Assembly: GCA_944390995.1 (NCBI GenBank)
Contig: CALXSA010000031.1
Location: 1-16,754 of the forward strand
Direction of reading: 5' to 3'
Length of the DNA stretch: 16,754 nucleotides
Source of the DNA: an uncultured Clostridia bacterium
Lineage (GTDB): Bacteria > Bacillota_A > Clostridia > TANB77 > CAG-508
The notes under the pieces were generated by a model. The model worked only from the letters and a program-made list of their open reading frames with translations, was not told the DNA's origin and ran no database searches. Position 1 is the first letter of the stretch. Each line of letters begins with the position of its first letter. Positions 6,622 through 14,284 of the stretch are shown here, one piece after another. A program made the position numbers and the translations under genes.

Positions 6622-8253
6622 TCACCTTTGCTCAATTTCCGCTTCCTTCGAGATACTAGAAAGCATTTCTCTTGTCTTGGCATTATTTTTTACGCGCTTG
6701 CCAACACTTTTCTTCATAAGTCTTTTTGCGACTATAGCCTTTCTGCGTTTCTGATAGTCTCTCATTATTTTAATTTCGTCTTTGTACTTTTCGTATTCTT
6801 CTGGTATCGCGTCTAATGGCATACCTTCACATGCCTTCATTGCTTTGTAGAATTTTGATGCATAAATTCTGCGATTTAGCCTTCTTGCCGCTAACTGTTC
6901 TGGTGAAAGTTCTTCAGTTTTAAGATGTTTGCCATTTTTGCTAAATGTACTTTGTGGTGGCCTTGCCTCATGGTTTTCCAACCATTCAACATACTCGTCA
7001 AATAAGCTTTTCTTCTCCAAACCCAAACCATAACTTCTTAATTTAGCAATTTTTGCTCTGTATTCCTCATATTCCTTTGGTATTTCATCTAATGGTATAC
7101 CCGTACACGCTTTCAACACTTCATATTCTTTTGAAGTTCTCCATTTTTCTCGCAAACTTTTCCTTTGTCTTTGTTCTTTTTTTATTCTTGAAGTACTTTT
7201 CTCTTTGTCATTAACATTAGATTTTCCATTGTTTTGATGTTCTAGGTATTCTATCATTTCCTCATAGACTGTTTTGCCTAACCCATATGCTCTTAATTCT
7301 TCTATCTTCTTCTTATATTTTTCATACTCTTTTGGTAACTCACTAAGTGGAATTCCCTTACATTCTTCTAAAGCTTTATGTATTTCTGTTTTTTTCCATC
7401 TTTGCGAAAGATTTATTTCCTTCCTTTGTTCATCTGTCATTTCAGCAGATTTAAGTCTAACTTTATTCTCTTGAGCATAGTCTTTTGGAGGTTTTCCATG
7501 ATGCTCATCAAGCCATTCTACATATTCCAAAAATGTCTTATCTTCCGTAGACAAGTTTTCTCTGTCAGCTTTTTGCTTGTACCAATTTAGTCTTGTCACC
7601 CTATCTTTGTATTTTAAATATTCTTCTGGCAATTCTTCTAATGGTTTCTCCCCATATGACTTAAACACCTTGCTCGTTATTGTCTTTTCCCATCTTGTGC
7701 GCAAATCAACTTCGTACCTTTGCTGCTTTGTCATATCTTTTGCCTTTAGCATTTTCCCATTCACTGTTATGGTAATTCTCGGCATTTTACCATCATGACT
7801 ATCTAGCCACTTTATTAATTCAGCATATGCTTTATTTTCTCTATCTTCAAACCTCTTATTGGCTTTTATTAGAGCCCTTCTTTCTTTCTTTTGCATATCA
7901 ATCAAATTCATCTTATCCCAATCAGCTGTTATTGGTTGATAGAATTTTTCCAGCCTCTTTTGCTCATGCTCTCTTAATACTGCTATCACATCTCTATATT
8001 CAGCATATTCTTCTGGCATTTTTTTTAAATCCAAACCCATACATGCCTCATATGCCTCACATATTTTTGAATTTTCCCAATTTGAGTATAAATGAATTTC
8101 GTGTTTTTGTTCTTTCGTCATTTCTGAAGGTCTTAGTTGTTTACCATTTACACTTATGCCGTATCTTGGCATCTCATGTTCGTGCTTTTCCAACCACTCT
8201 CTTATCTCATCAAATAATTTTTCTTCTTTCTCCTTCGTTTTATAATTTAGCAT
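6622..8253 (-). CDS. Protein of five helicase-tail repeats without ATPase core, 543 aa
   Basis: The whole protein is an array of five ~85-residue repeats at about 12-96, 142-225, 240-326, 329-411 and 417-501, plus a basic tail (502-543) with LMKKSVGKRV. Each repeat follows the pattern WLExHxGxxP, NGKxLKxxEMTxEQ, a central W, KAxxACxGIPLxxLPxEYExY and KIxxLRxYGLG. Repeat 4 has lost the MP and NGK segments. The repeats and tail match those of the 653-aa helicase in the same cluster, but no Walker A, DEAD or other catalytic motif is present. The long runs of Lys, Arg and Glu and the conserved Trp fit a nucleic-acid- or protein-binding scaffold. It starts 15 nt after the der stop with AAGGAGG between, so it is read from the der promoter. 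The function is unknown. It could be a helicase partner or a derivative that lost the motor. Confidence 0.85.
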   Translation of the reverse strand: MLNYKTKEKEEKLFDEIREWLEKHEHEMPRYGISVNGKQLRPSEMTKEQKHEIHLYSNWENSKICEAYEACMGLDLKKMPEEYAEYRDVIAVLREHEQKRLEKFYQPITADWDKMNLIDMQKKERRALIKANKRFEDRENKAYAELIKWLDSHDGKMPRITITVNGKMLKAKDMTKQQRYEVDLRTRWEKTITSKVFKSYGEKPLEELPEEYLKYKDRVTRLNWYKQKADRENLSTEDKTFLEYVEWLDEHHGKPPKDYAQENKVRLKSAEMTDEQRKEINLSQRWKKTEIHKALEECKGIPLSELPKEYEKYKKKIEELRAYGLGKTVYEEMIEYLEHQNNGKSNVNDKEKSTSRIKKEQRQRKSLREKWRTSKEYEVLKACTGIPLDEIPKEYEEYRAKIAKLRSYGLGLEKKSLFDEYVEWLENHEARPPQSTFSKNGKHLKTEELSPEQLAARRLNRRIYASKFYKAMKACEGMPLDAIPEEYEKYKDEIKIMRDYQKRRKAIVAKRLMKKSVGKRVKNNAKTREMLSSISKEAEIEQR

Positions 8254-8268
8254 TCGTTCTTCCTCCTT

Positions 8269-9591
8269 TTATTTTTCAAGCCTTTCTCTGACAATCATTC
8301 GAACTGGAGTCCCACTAAGCCCAAACTCCTTCCTTATCTGGTTCACCAAGTACCTCTCATATGAAAAGTGAAATAATTTTTTATCATTCACAAAAACAAC
8401 AAATGTTGGTGGTTTTGTACTAGCTTGTGTCATGTAGAATATTCTAAGCCTCTTGCCCTTATCTGTTGGTGGCTGTACAATCGCAATTGCCTCATTTAAG
8501 ACTTGATTTAATACAGATGTAGATACTCTAAGCGAGTTTTGACTTGCAACACTGTTTATAAGCTCAAACAATTTGTTTACTCTTTGTCCTGTTTTAGCAG
8601 ATATAAACAAAATTGGTGCATATGATAAATATGAAAGTTTGCTATATACCTCTTTTTTGTATTTTTCCAAAGTGCCGTTTTCTTTCTCGTATTCATCCCA
8701 TTTATTGACAACTATAATTATTCCCTTGCCTGCTTCGTGGGCTTCTCCTGCAATTTTTGCGTCTTGCTCTGTAACTCCCTCGTTTGCATCTATCATAACT
8801 AGGCACACATCTGCTCTTTCTACTGCAAGAAGGCTCCTCATAACGCTATATCTTTCTAGATTTTCAGAAACTTTGCTTTTTCTTCTAATTCCTGCTGTGT
8901 CTATAAATACATATTTGCCGTATTCATTCTCAAATTCAGAGTCAATGGCATCTCTAGTTGTTCCTGCAATATCACTTACAATTACTCTGTTCTCCCCAAG
9001 TATTTTATTTACTAAAGATGATTTACCCACATTTGGCTTTCCTATTATTGCTACTTTGATGGTGTCGTCATCTTCCTCGCTTGCATCAACTGGTGGTAGT
9101 TTATCATAAATCTCATCCAATATATCTCCTATTCCAATTGCATTAACCGCAGACACTCTGTGTGGCTCTCCAAGACCTAGGTTATAGAATTCGTATATCT
9201 CATCAGGCACTTTTCCATAATTATCTGCTTTATTGCACACCAAAATAACAGGCTTTTTAGACTTTTTTAGCATTAAAGCAATATCTTTATCTGCCGGAGT
9301 AACACCCTGTTTTATATCAGTTAAAAATATAATTACATCAGCCATCGCAATCGCAAGATTTGCTTGGTCTCTCATTTGAGAAAGAATTACATCTTCCGAC
9401 TCTGGCTCAATTCCTCCTGTATCCACTAATGTAAAAGCACGACCTCTCCACTCTGCATCAGCATAAACTCTATCACGAGTAACACCTGGCGTATCTTCTA
9501 CTATAGAAATTCTTTTACCTATTATATAATTGAAAAATGTAGACTTGCCCACATTTGGTTTTCCTATTATTGCTACTATCGGTTTCCCCAT
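8269..9591 (-). CDS. der: Ribosome-assembly GTPase Der (EngA)
   Basis: Essential double-GTPase that assists maturation of the 50S subunit. The 440 residues match the family. The first G domain has GKPNVGKS (10-17), DTPGVTRD (33-40), DTGG (57-60) and NKAD (120-123). The second has GKPNVGKS (184-191), DTAGIRRK (231-238) and NKWD (296-299). A KH-like domain follows to the C terminus, ending VRMIVRERLEK. The frame is open to a TTG ten codons upstream, but ATG at 9591 follows an AAAGGGAT ribosome binding site and begins the first G-domain strand, so it is chosen. The nearer ATG at 9603 is immediately next to that site and is unlikely. It has its own promoter and heads the minus-strand series der, repeat protein, acidic protein, helicase, plsY, gpsA. 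Confidence 0.98.
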   Translation of the reverse strand: MGKPIVAIIGKPNVGKSTFFNYIIGKRISIVEDTPGVTRDRVYADAEWRGRAFTLVDTGGIEPESEDVILSQMRDQANLAIAMADVIIFLTDIKQGVTPADKDIALMLKKSKKPVILVCNKADNYGKVPDEIYEFYNLGLGEPHRVSAVNAIGIGDILDEIYDKLPPVDASEEDDDTIKVAIIGKPNVGKSSLVNKILGENRVIVSDIAGTTRDAIDSEFENEYGKYVFIDTAGIRRKSKVSENLERYSVMRSLLAVERADVCLVMIDANEGVTEQDAKIAGEAHEAGKGIIIVVNKWDEYEKENGTLEKYKKEVYSKLSYLSYAPILFISAKTGQRVNKLFELINSVASQNSLRVSTSVLNQVLNEAIAIVQPPTDKGKRLRIFYMTQASTKPPTFVVFVNDKKLFHFSYERYLVNQIRKEFGLSGTPVRMIVRERLEK

Positions 9592-9651
9592 TTTTACTAT
9601 CATCCCTTTCTTGAGGCACAAATCCAGTTGAAAAAATTACAATTTATGTTA

Positions 9652-9680
9652 ATTATACACATTTTTTCAATTTACGTCAA
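9652..9680 (-). promoter_or_regulatory. Sigma-A promoter of der
   Basis: On the minus strand TTGACG (9680-9675), a 17-nt spacer and a perfect TATAAT (9657-9652) give a near-consensus promoter, about 60 nt before the der ATG. The -35 box overlaps the TGA stop (9679-9677) of the upstream membrane-protein gene. Confidence 0.8.
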
Positions 9681-11440
9681 TGCTTTCTTCGTATTAACAC
9701 TCCTACCTTATACCCCACAAGGCCAACAAGTGTCAATGACGAAACAACTAAACTAACCCACATTGCCACTGTGCCCGTATATTGCACGCTAATTGTTTTT
9801 GCATCTTGTGTTACACTAATTGCCACAAAACCATTTTCTGATTCAAAAGTATCTACTTTTTGCGTATCGCCATTTCCATTTGTAACTTCTACCGTATATC
9901 CCAGATAATATATATATGGAAGTTCCACCACTGTATTTTCTTCCACATTTGAGACGTCCAAAGTCATATTAGTTCCATTTTTATTCTCATTTTCTATGTC
10001 GGCATTTCCACCTAATATATATGCTCTGTTCTCCCTTTGCTTAATGTATTCTAAGTTATCAAATGCTTTACTTGGTAAATATTCAAATGTAGCACAGCCA
10101 GCATGCACTCTGCCTGTATTTTCGTCTACTCCAACCGCTGGCCATAACTTGTCCTCAGACCATCTTTTGTCAAAATTTATGTTTCTGCATAATGGTACTA
10201 TTAAAAGTAGTGCAATAACTCCTAAAACTATTACATCCCTCATTCTGAAATTCTTTATCACAATTGAATAATTTATCGCTGCCACAATTGCAAAGAAGAA
10301 TGAAGAAAATTCTAGAAGTCTGAATGTAAATTGTATCATTTTTAGTATTCCCGGCAATTTTTCAAACGGGAAGAACCTTAGCGACATTATTACACATACA
10401 ATTCCTGCTATCAGAAAGAATAAATATGTTTTTTTGTATTCTTTCCCTATCTTTTTAAATGCAAGTGGTGTAAATACCAAACCTATTAAAGTTAATAATC
10501 CAATTTCGAAACTCATTTCTCCATTTGGTGTGTAGAATAAATCTAGCACATCAACTTTATAATATGTCATTGCATCTGTTCTTTCCATTCTGCCAGGTTT
10601 AAACACTTCATAGTCAGTACTTGCCATATGCTCTATTAATGGTACAATGTAAAATGCCGAAAGTAATAATATGAGTAAAACACTCACACCAATTATTGCC
10701 CACACTCTTTTTTCTTTTAGCCTTTTTATATGCACCAACAAATATATAAGGCAGAAAATTACAGTATACATTGTAATAATAGTATGCGTTAAAATTAGGC
10801 CTGTTGCACCTATTGTTAATATTATAATACTTTTAAAGCAATCATTCTCTGAGCTTGAATTTTTTAAACTCTCCTCGCTTTCTGAGGCTTTAACCTCTTT
10901 GCTGTTTTTTTGCTCCGTCCCCAAAAACAGCTCCGTCCCTAAAAGCAGGTACATTCCATGAAAGACGATTGGTAAAAAGACGAATGAAGCAAGCTCCGAT
11001 ATTGCCATTCGCATGTATATGTCTGTAAATCTATATGGAACAAGCACATATATTATGCTAGCAAGTAATGCCGTGAAACTATTTTGTGTTACTCTTTTCA
11101 CAAATTCATACATTGCAATTCCAGAAGCAAATACAACAAGCAGAATGAATAATTTTAACATTAACTCAAATGAAGAAATAAAAATGCCAAAAATCAATGG
11201 TACGTATGCGGTGAGCGGACTATAGAAAATATTCCATGAGTAACCAAACCCATTGCAGAAGTTTGACATTATATTTGAAAAAATGCCATCTTCCGCAATA
11301 GATTGCTGTGTCCCCATAAGTCTTGCAATATGTTGTATTCCATCGTCTATATATATATTAAAATTACTATTAAATAATGGTATTAGCATAATTACTGTAA
11401 AAAGTAGTATTATACCATAATCTCTTATTTTAGTTTTCAT
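9677..11440 (-). CDS. Polytopic membrane protein, YfhO/PTPS-related (GT-C-like), 587 aa
   Basis: A large membrane protein with about a dozen hydrophobic segments and a C-terminal extracytoplasmic beta-rich part closed by a last helix (MWVSLVVSSLTLVGLVGYKV). The first loop after helix 1 carries an acidic YIDDGIQHIARL, a position where GT-C glycosyltransferases often have catalytic Asp. This and the overall plan suggest the YfhO/6-pyruvoyl-tetrahydropterin-synthase-related membrane family, perhaps moving sugars to lipid or wall polymers. The substrate is unknown. AAAGAGGAAA precedes the ATG. It is a tandem paralogue of the next gene upstream (56 nt or more apart). Compared with it, this copy has about 27 extra polar residues (about 168-204), with GTELFLGTEQKNS encoded by the palindrome repeat at 10902-10947. 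Confidence 0.85.
   Translation of the reverse strand: MKTKIRDYGIILLFTVIMLIPLFNSNFNIYIDDGIQHIARLMGTQQSIAEDGIFSNIMSNFCNGFGYSWNIFYSPLTAYVPLIFGIFISSFELMLKLFILLVVFASGIAMYEFVKRVTQNSFTALLASIIYVLVPYRFTDIYMRMAISELASFVFLPIVFHGMYLLLGTELFLGTEQKNSKEVKASESEESLKNSSSENDCFKSIIILTIGATGLILTHTIITMYTVIFCLIYLLVHIKRLKEKRVWAIIGVSVLLILLLSAFYIVPLIEHMASTDYEVFKPGRMERTDAMTYYKVDVLDLFYTPNGEMSFEIGLLTLIGLVFTPLAFKKIGKEYKKTYLFFLIAGIVCVIMSLRFFPFEKLPGILKMIQFTFRLLEFSSFFFAIVAAINYSIVIKNFRMRDVIVLGVIALLLIVPLCRNINFDKRWSEDKLWPAVGVDENTGRVHAGCATFEYLPSKAFDNLEYIKQRENRAYILGGNADIENENKNGTNMTLDVSNVEENTVVELPYIYYLGYTVEVTNGNGDTQKVDTFESENGFVAISVTQDAKTISVQYTGTVAMWVSLVVSSLTLVGLVGYKVGVLIRRKH
10902..10947. repeat. Two copies of the palindrome unit inside a coding sequence
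   Basis: Positions 10902-10930 match the palindrome arm at 182-210 at 28 of 29 bases. A second, partial unit follows at 10931-10947 (CTCCGTCCCTAAAAGCAG-like). Here the two units are in direct rather than inverted orientation. They stay in frame and encode the tandem GTELFL/GTEQKN peptide of the 587-aa membrane protein. Confidence 0.8.
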
Positions 11441-11496
11441 GTATTTTCCTCTTTATCACAATTCACAATTGTTTTATATATAAACTCAGCATATTT

Positions 11497-13236
11497 TTAC
11501 TCTGCATGCTCAGTTAACGCTTTTTTCTTTTTATTATTTCTTCTAAACACTACAACATAAACTACAAAACCTACTAAAGAAACTCCAGAAATAATGTACG
11601 CTGCCTTATCTAATGTTGTCGCAGTATAGTCTACTGTAATTTTTCCTTCTGCAATGTCTTCTGGAATGGTGACTTCTAAAAAGCCATAATCAGATTCCAT
11701 TGTTTCTAATTCTATCTCTTTGTCACCTGTCTGTAGCACTACTCTATATCCAGGGTAAAATAGATATGGTAATTCCAATTCAGTATCTTTTGTAGCATTC
11801 TTAAGTTCTATCTCCAAATGCAAATCCTCTTTATTTTCGCTGAGTATTTCCGCTTCTCCAGATATAACATATGTCTCATTCGTCCTTGTTTCTAAATACC
11901 CCCTCTGCTCCACTATTGCTTTTTGAGGCAAATATTCTCTATTAATTGAAAAATAGTGTATTCTAGGGTTCTCTAGCACAATATCCAAATACTTTTCATC
12001 CAAACTTGTGTCTTCAGATTTATACACACTAAGTTCCTTTGCAGTAAACGCTAACAATATCAAAATTGCTATTACATATATTATATGTCTTGCGTTTTTG
12101 TTCTTCAGATACTGGAGTGTGTAATATAAATTGATAGCACAAACCGGTATTAAGAAGAAGTATGCAAACCCCAGCAATCTCCATGGATATTGTAGTGTTC
12201 CCATAAAATCCGGAAATATTCTCCATGGGAATAATGTTGTACACATCCACATTGCAACAATTCCAAATATTATATTAGTAATGTAAAAACTTTTTAGGTT
12301 TTTAGGTATCTTTTTATAAGCAAACAAACCTAACATCAATGTAATAATAAATGGTATGCCTACAACAAAAGAAATCGGGTCTTCCTCCTGTTTATCTTTT
12401 AAGAACTGCCATGGTTCAATTGAGTAGTATGCAAGGTGGTCTGTAGTTGTTCTCATTGTGTTTGAGTCGAATATTGCATAGTGTGCACTTGACTCAAACT
12501 CGATTACAGGCAAAATAAACATAGAAGACATTAGCAAAATAAACACTACATTTATAACACATTTTTTTATCACATCTTTGTTTAAAAATTTCTTTATATT
12601 AAACAAAATATATATCGCGCAAAAGATTGCGGTATATTCGGTAGAAATCGAATGCGACAGCATTAGTCCTGTTGCCCCAATTGCAATATAGTAATGCTTG
12701 CTTCTATCACCATGTAGTAGGTTATACAAGCCTTGGAATACTAGAGGAATAAATGCTAGAGCAGTGAACTCCCCTATTGCAAACCTGTGATATATGACTT
12801 CTAGCTTGTATGGGAAACACATATAGAAAATTGCTGTAAACAAAGCAATTGCCTTTTTCTTTGTGACTTCATTCACAAAATTATACATAAATACGCCAGC
12901 TAAAATAGTTGTAAGCACAGCAAATAGCTTTATTCCCAGTATGGTAGAGCCACTAATCAGTCCCAGCAAATATGGCACATATGTAACTATTGTTTGATAA
13001 AATGCCAGCATTGCATATCCCCAGTCACAACAATAATATGGTGCAACTAGAAATGGAAATGAGCTCTCTGAAAGAGAATAGTTAAGTCCTAATACTCTAA
13101 GCACATGTAGCCAACCATCTTGTGTATCTCTAATTTGTAGCCAAATAAATGGTATTGATATAAGTAGCCCAATGACCACAATAATAATGTAATGAGCACT
13201 TTTCTTCGTTTTTAGTATTTCAATTATTTTCTTCAC
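11497..13236 (-). CDS. Polytopic membrane protein, YfhO/PTPS-related (GT-C-like), 579 aa, GTG start
   Basis: Paralogue of the 587-aa protein just downstream. Shared marks are the early loop TQDGWLHVLRVLG (against DDGIQHIARL), FMYNFVNEVT, an FPYKLEVIYHRFAIGEF segment, IGATGLMLSHS, and a C-terminal extracytoplasmic domain with closing helix. There are about 12 membrane segments and a basic C terminus (RRNNKKKK). It is probably a lipid-linked sugar transferase or related envelope enzyme. I cannot name the substrate. The frame is open to an ATG at 13290, but no ribosome binding site precedes it. GTG at 13236 has AGGAGGAG 7 nt upstream and starts MKKIIEIL, like its paralogue, so it is the preferred start. 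The deaminase gene ends about 70 nt upstream on the same strand, so co-transcription is likely. Confidence 0.85.
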   Translation of the reverse strand: MKKIIEILKTKKSAHYIIIVVIGLLISIPFIWLQIRDTQDGWLHVLRVLGLNYSLSESSFPFLVAPYYCCDWGYAMLAFYQTIVTYVPYLLGLISGSTILGIKLFAVLTTILAGVFMYNFVNEVTKKKAIALFTAIFYMCFPYKLEVIYHRFAIGEFTALAFIPLVFQGLYNLLHGDRSKHYYIAIGATGLMLSHSISTEYTAIFCAIYILFNIKKFLNKDVIKKCVINVVFILLMSSMFILPVIEFESSAHYAIFDSNTMRTTTDHLAYYSIEPWQFLKDKQEEDPISFVVGIPFIITLMLGLFAYKKIPKNLKSFYITNIIFGIVAMWMCTTLFPWRIFPDFMGTLQYPWRLLGFAYFFLIPVCAINLYYTLQYLKNKNARHIIYVIAILILLAFTAKELSVYKSEDTSLDEKYLDIVLENPRIHYFSINREYLPQKAIVEQRGYLETRTNETYVISGEAEILSENKEDLHLEIELKNATKDTELELPYLFYPGYRVVLQTGDKEIELETMESDYGFLEVTIPEDIAEGKITVDYTATTLDKAAYIISGVSLVGFVVYVVVFRRNNKKKKALTEHAE

Positions 13237-13304
13237 CTGTTTTCTCCTCCTAGAATGTTTGCTTCCTAAAACATAGTCAGAATTACCCATGTTATTCAGA
13301 ACAA

Positions 13305-13799
13305 TTAATAGGTAATCTTTCCTTTAAGTAAATCATCATTTTCTATCCATTCATTAATATCTATAACTTGGTATCCGTTTTCGCTACTATCTCTAACAAC
13401 TACTGTGCTAATACCAGCATTAATAATTAGCTTTCTGCACATCTGGCAGCATCCTGGGTTTTCCTCATATTCCCCACTATCTGTTCTGTATTGTACCAAA
13501 TATAATGTTCCACCTAGCATATCTTTTCTCGCGCCACTTATAAGTGCATTCATCTCCGCATGTACACTTCTGCATGCATCATATCCAGCATGTCTAAGGT
13601 CTGGAAAAAACTTTTTCTTAGAACAATAGCCTAAATCTATACAGTTTTCTCTACCTCTAGGCGCTCCACTATATCCAGTTGAAACAATTTCATCATGATT
13701 TACAATTACTGCCCCTGACTTTTTCCTCAAGCAAGTACTTCTTCCTGCTACTGCTTTTGCTATATCTAAATAATAATTAATTTTATCTATTCGCTCCAT
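13305..13799 (-). CDS. dCMP deaminase family protein (ComEB-like), 164 aa
   Basis: Zinc-dependent deaminase of the cytidine/deoxycytidylate family. dCMP deaminases turn dCMP into dUMP, feeding thymidylate synthesis. The zinc site shows as H80-A-E82 (SVHAEMNAL), with the second half CCQMC (117-121) supplying the Cys-x-x-Cys pair C118/C121. The N-terminal family pattern TCLRKKSGAVIV (22-33) and TGYSGAPRG (41-49) is present, with extra cysteines at 53, 59 and 76 as in the dCMP-type branch that binds a second metal. Length is normal. GGAAAG lies before the ATG. Its own promoter is at 13835-13863. A role in DNA uptake, implied by the comEB name in Bacillus, is not supported by anything here. The substrate assignment rests on family likeness. 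Confidence 0.93.
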   Translation of the reverse strand: MERIDKINYYLDIAKAVAGRSTCLRKKSGAVIVNHDEIVSTGYSGAPRGRENCIDLGYCSKKKFFPDLRHAGYDACRSVHAEMNALISGARKDMLGGTLYLVQYRTDSGEYEENPGCCQMCRKLIINAGISTVVVRDSSENGYQVIDINEWIENDDLLKGKITY

Positions 13800-13834
13800 T
13801 TTCTATTACTTTCCTTTCTTTTATACACTACTGC

Positions 13835-13863
13835 ATTATATCATTTAAAAGCATAACAAGCAA
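13835..13863 (-). promoter_or_regulatory. Promoter of the deaminase gene
   Basis: On the minus strand TTGCTT (13863-13858), a 17-nt spacer and TGATATAAT with a perfect -10 at 13840-13835. It lies just after the rpmF terminator and about 35 nt before the deaminase ATG, and may drive the following membrane-protein genes too. Confidence 0.7.
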
Positions 13864-13885
13864 CATGTTTATAAATTTTTATCGC

Positions 13886-13914
13886 AAGAAAAAAAGCGAC
13901 CCTTTTGGGTCGCT
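13886..13914 (-). terminator. Rho-independent terminator of rpmF
   Basis: An 8-bp stem AGCGACCC / GGGTCGCT (13914-13907 and 13902-13895) with a 4-nt loop is followed on the minus strand by seven T residues (13895-13889). It begins 9 nt after the rpmF stop codon. Confidence 0.93.
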
Positions 13915-13923
13915 CTATAAATC

Positions 13924-14109
13924 TTATTCTGCTACTGATTTAGCAATAACTTCTTTTCCGTCATAATATCCACATGTAGGACAAACAGTATGTTGTCTTA
14001 TTAATTCATGACAGTGTGAACATTCTACTAAATTTTGTTTTTCTAATTTCCATGTTGACCTTTTAAGACCTGTTCTTGCCTTTGACCATCTTCTTTTTGG
14101 TTGTGCCAT
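13924..14109 (-). CDS. rpmF: 50S ribosomal protein L32
   Basis: Small protein of the large ribosomal subunit. The 61 residues begin with the typical MAQPKRRWSKARTG and carry a complete zinc ribbon, with cysteines at 30, 33, 43 and 46 (CSHC and CPTC). This is the zinc-binding form of L32, with no sign of the cysteine-free paralogue used under zinc limitation. AAGGAGGGA precedes the ATG. It has a consensus promoter and its own terminator, so it is monocistronic here. In many Firmicutes rpmF lies before plsX or fapR. That link is absent, although plsY and gpsA are elsewhere in the window. Confidence 0.98.
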   Translation of the reverse strand: MAQPKRRWSKARTGLKRSTWKLEKQNLVECSHCHELIRQHTVCPTCGYYDGKEVIAKSVAE

Positions 14110-14167
14110 TCTAGTTCCCTCCTTTTGTATAATACGCTAATGTATATATTTTCGAAAATCTCTAATA

Positions 14168-14218
14168 ATTAGTACTATAAAATTATACTAATTTTTTGCG
14201 CACTTGTCAATACAAGTG
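14168..14218 (-). promoter_or_regulatory. Consensus rpmF promoter overlapped by two inverted repeats
   Basis: TTGACA (14210-14205), 17 nt, TATAAT (14187-14182) on the minus strand are both perfect hexamers. A 7-bp inverted repeat CACTTGT-N4-ACAAGTG (14201-14218) covers the -35 box. A second, ATTAGTA-N11-TACTAAT (14168-14192), covers the -10 box and start region. Either could be an operator, but neither matches a regulator site I can name with confidence. Confidence 0.8.
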
Positions 14219-14284
14219 GTTACTTTTTTTCACTTTCTCTCATATATTATGATAAATGATTGAATAGAAAGGAATTGATTTCGT

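Noticed and set aside
3590..8253. Cassette as an integrative element or restriction-modification system
   Set aside because: No integrase, transposase, methyltransferase, specificity subunit or nuclease motif is visible, and no attachment-site repeats are seen at the junctions.
9592..9621. TTG start and ATG at 9603 for der
   Set aside because: There is no ribosome binding site before the TTG, and the ATG at 9603 touches the AAAGGG site. The ATG at 9591 gives the family length and N terminus.
14168..14192. FapR operator (ATTAGTA...TACTAAT) near rpmF
   Set aside because: The arms look similar to FapR half-sites, but the 11-nt spacing is too wide for the site as I know it, and no fapR or plsX is in the window. 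Kept only as an unnamed inverted repeat.
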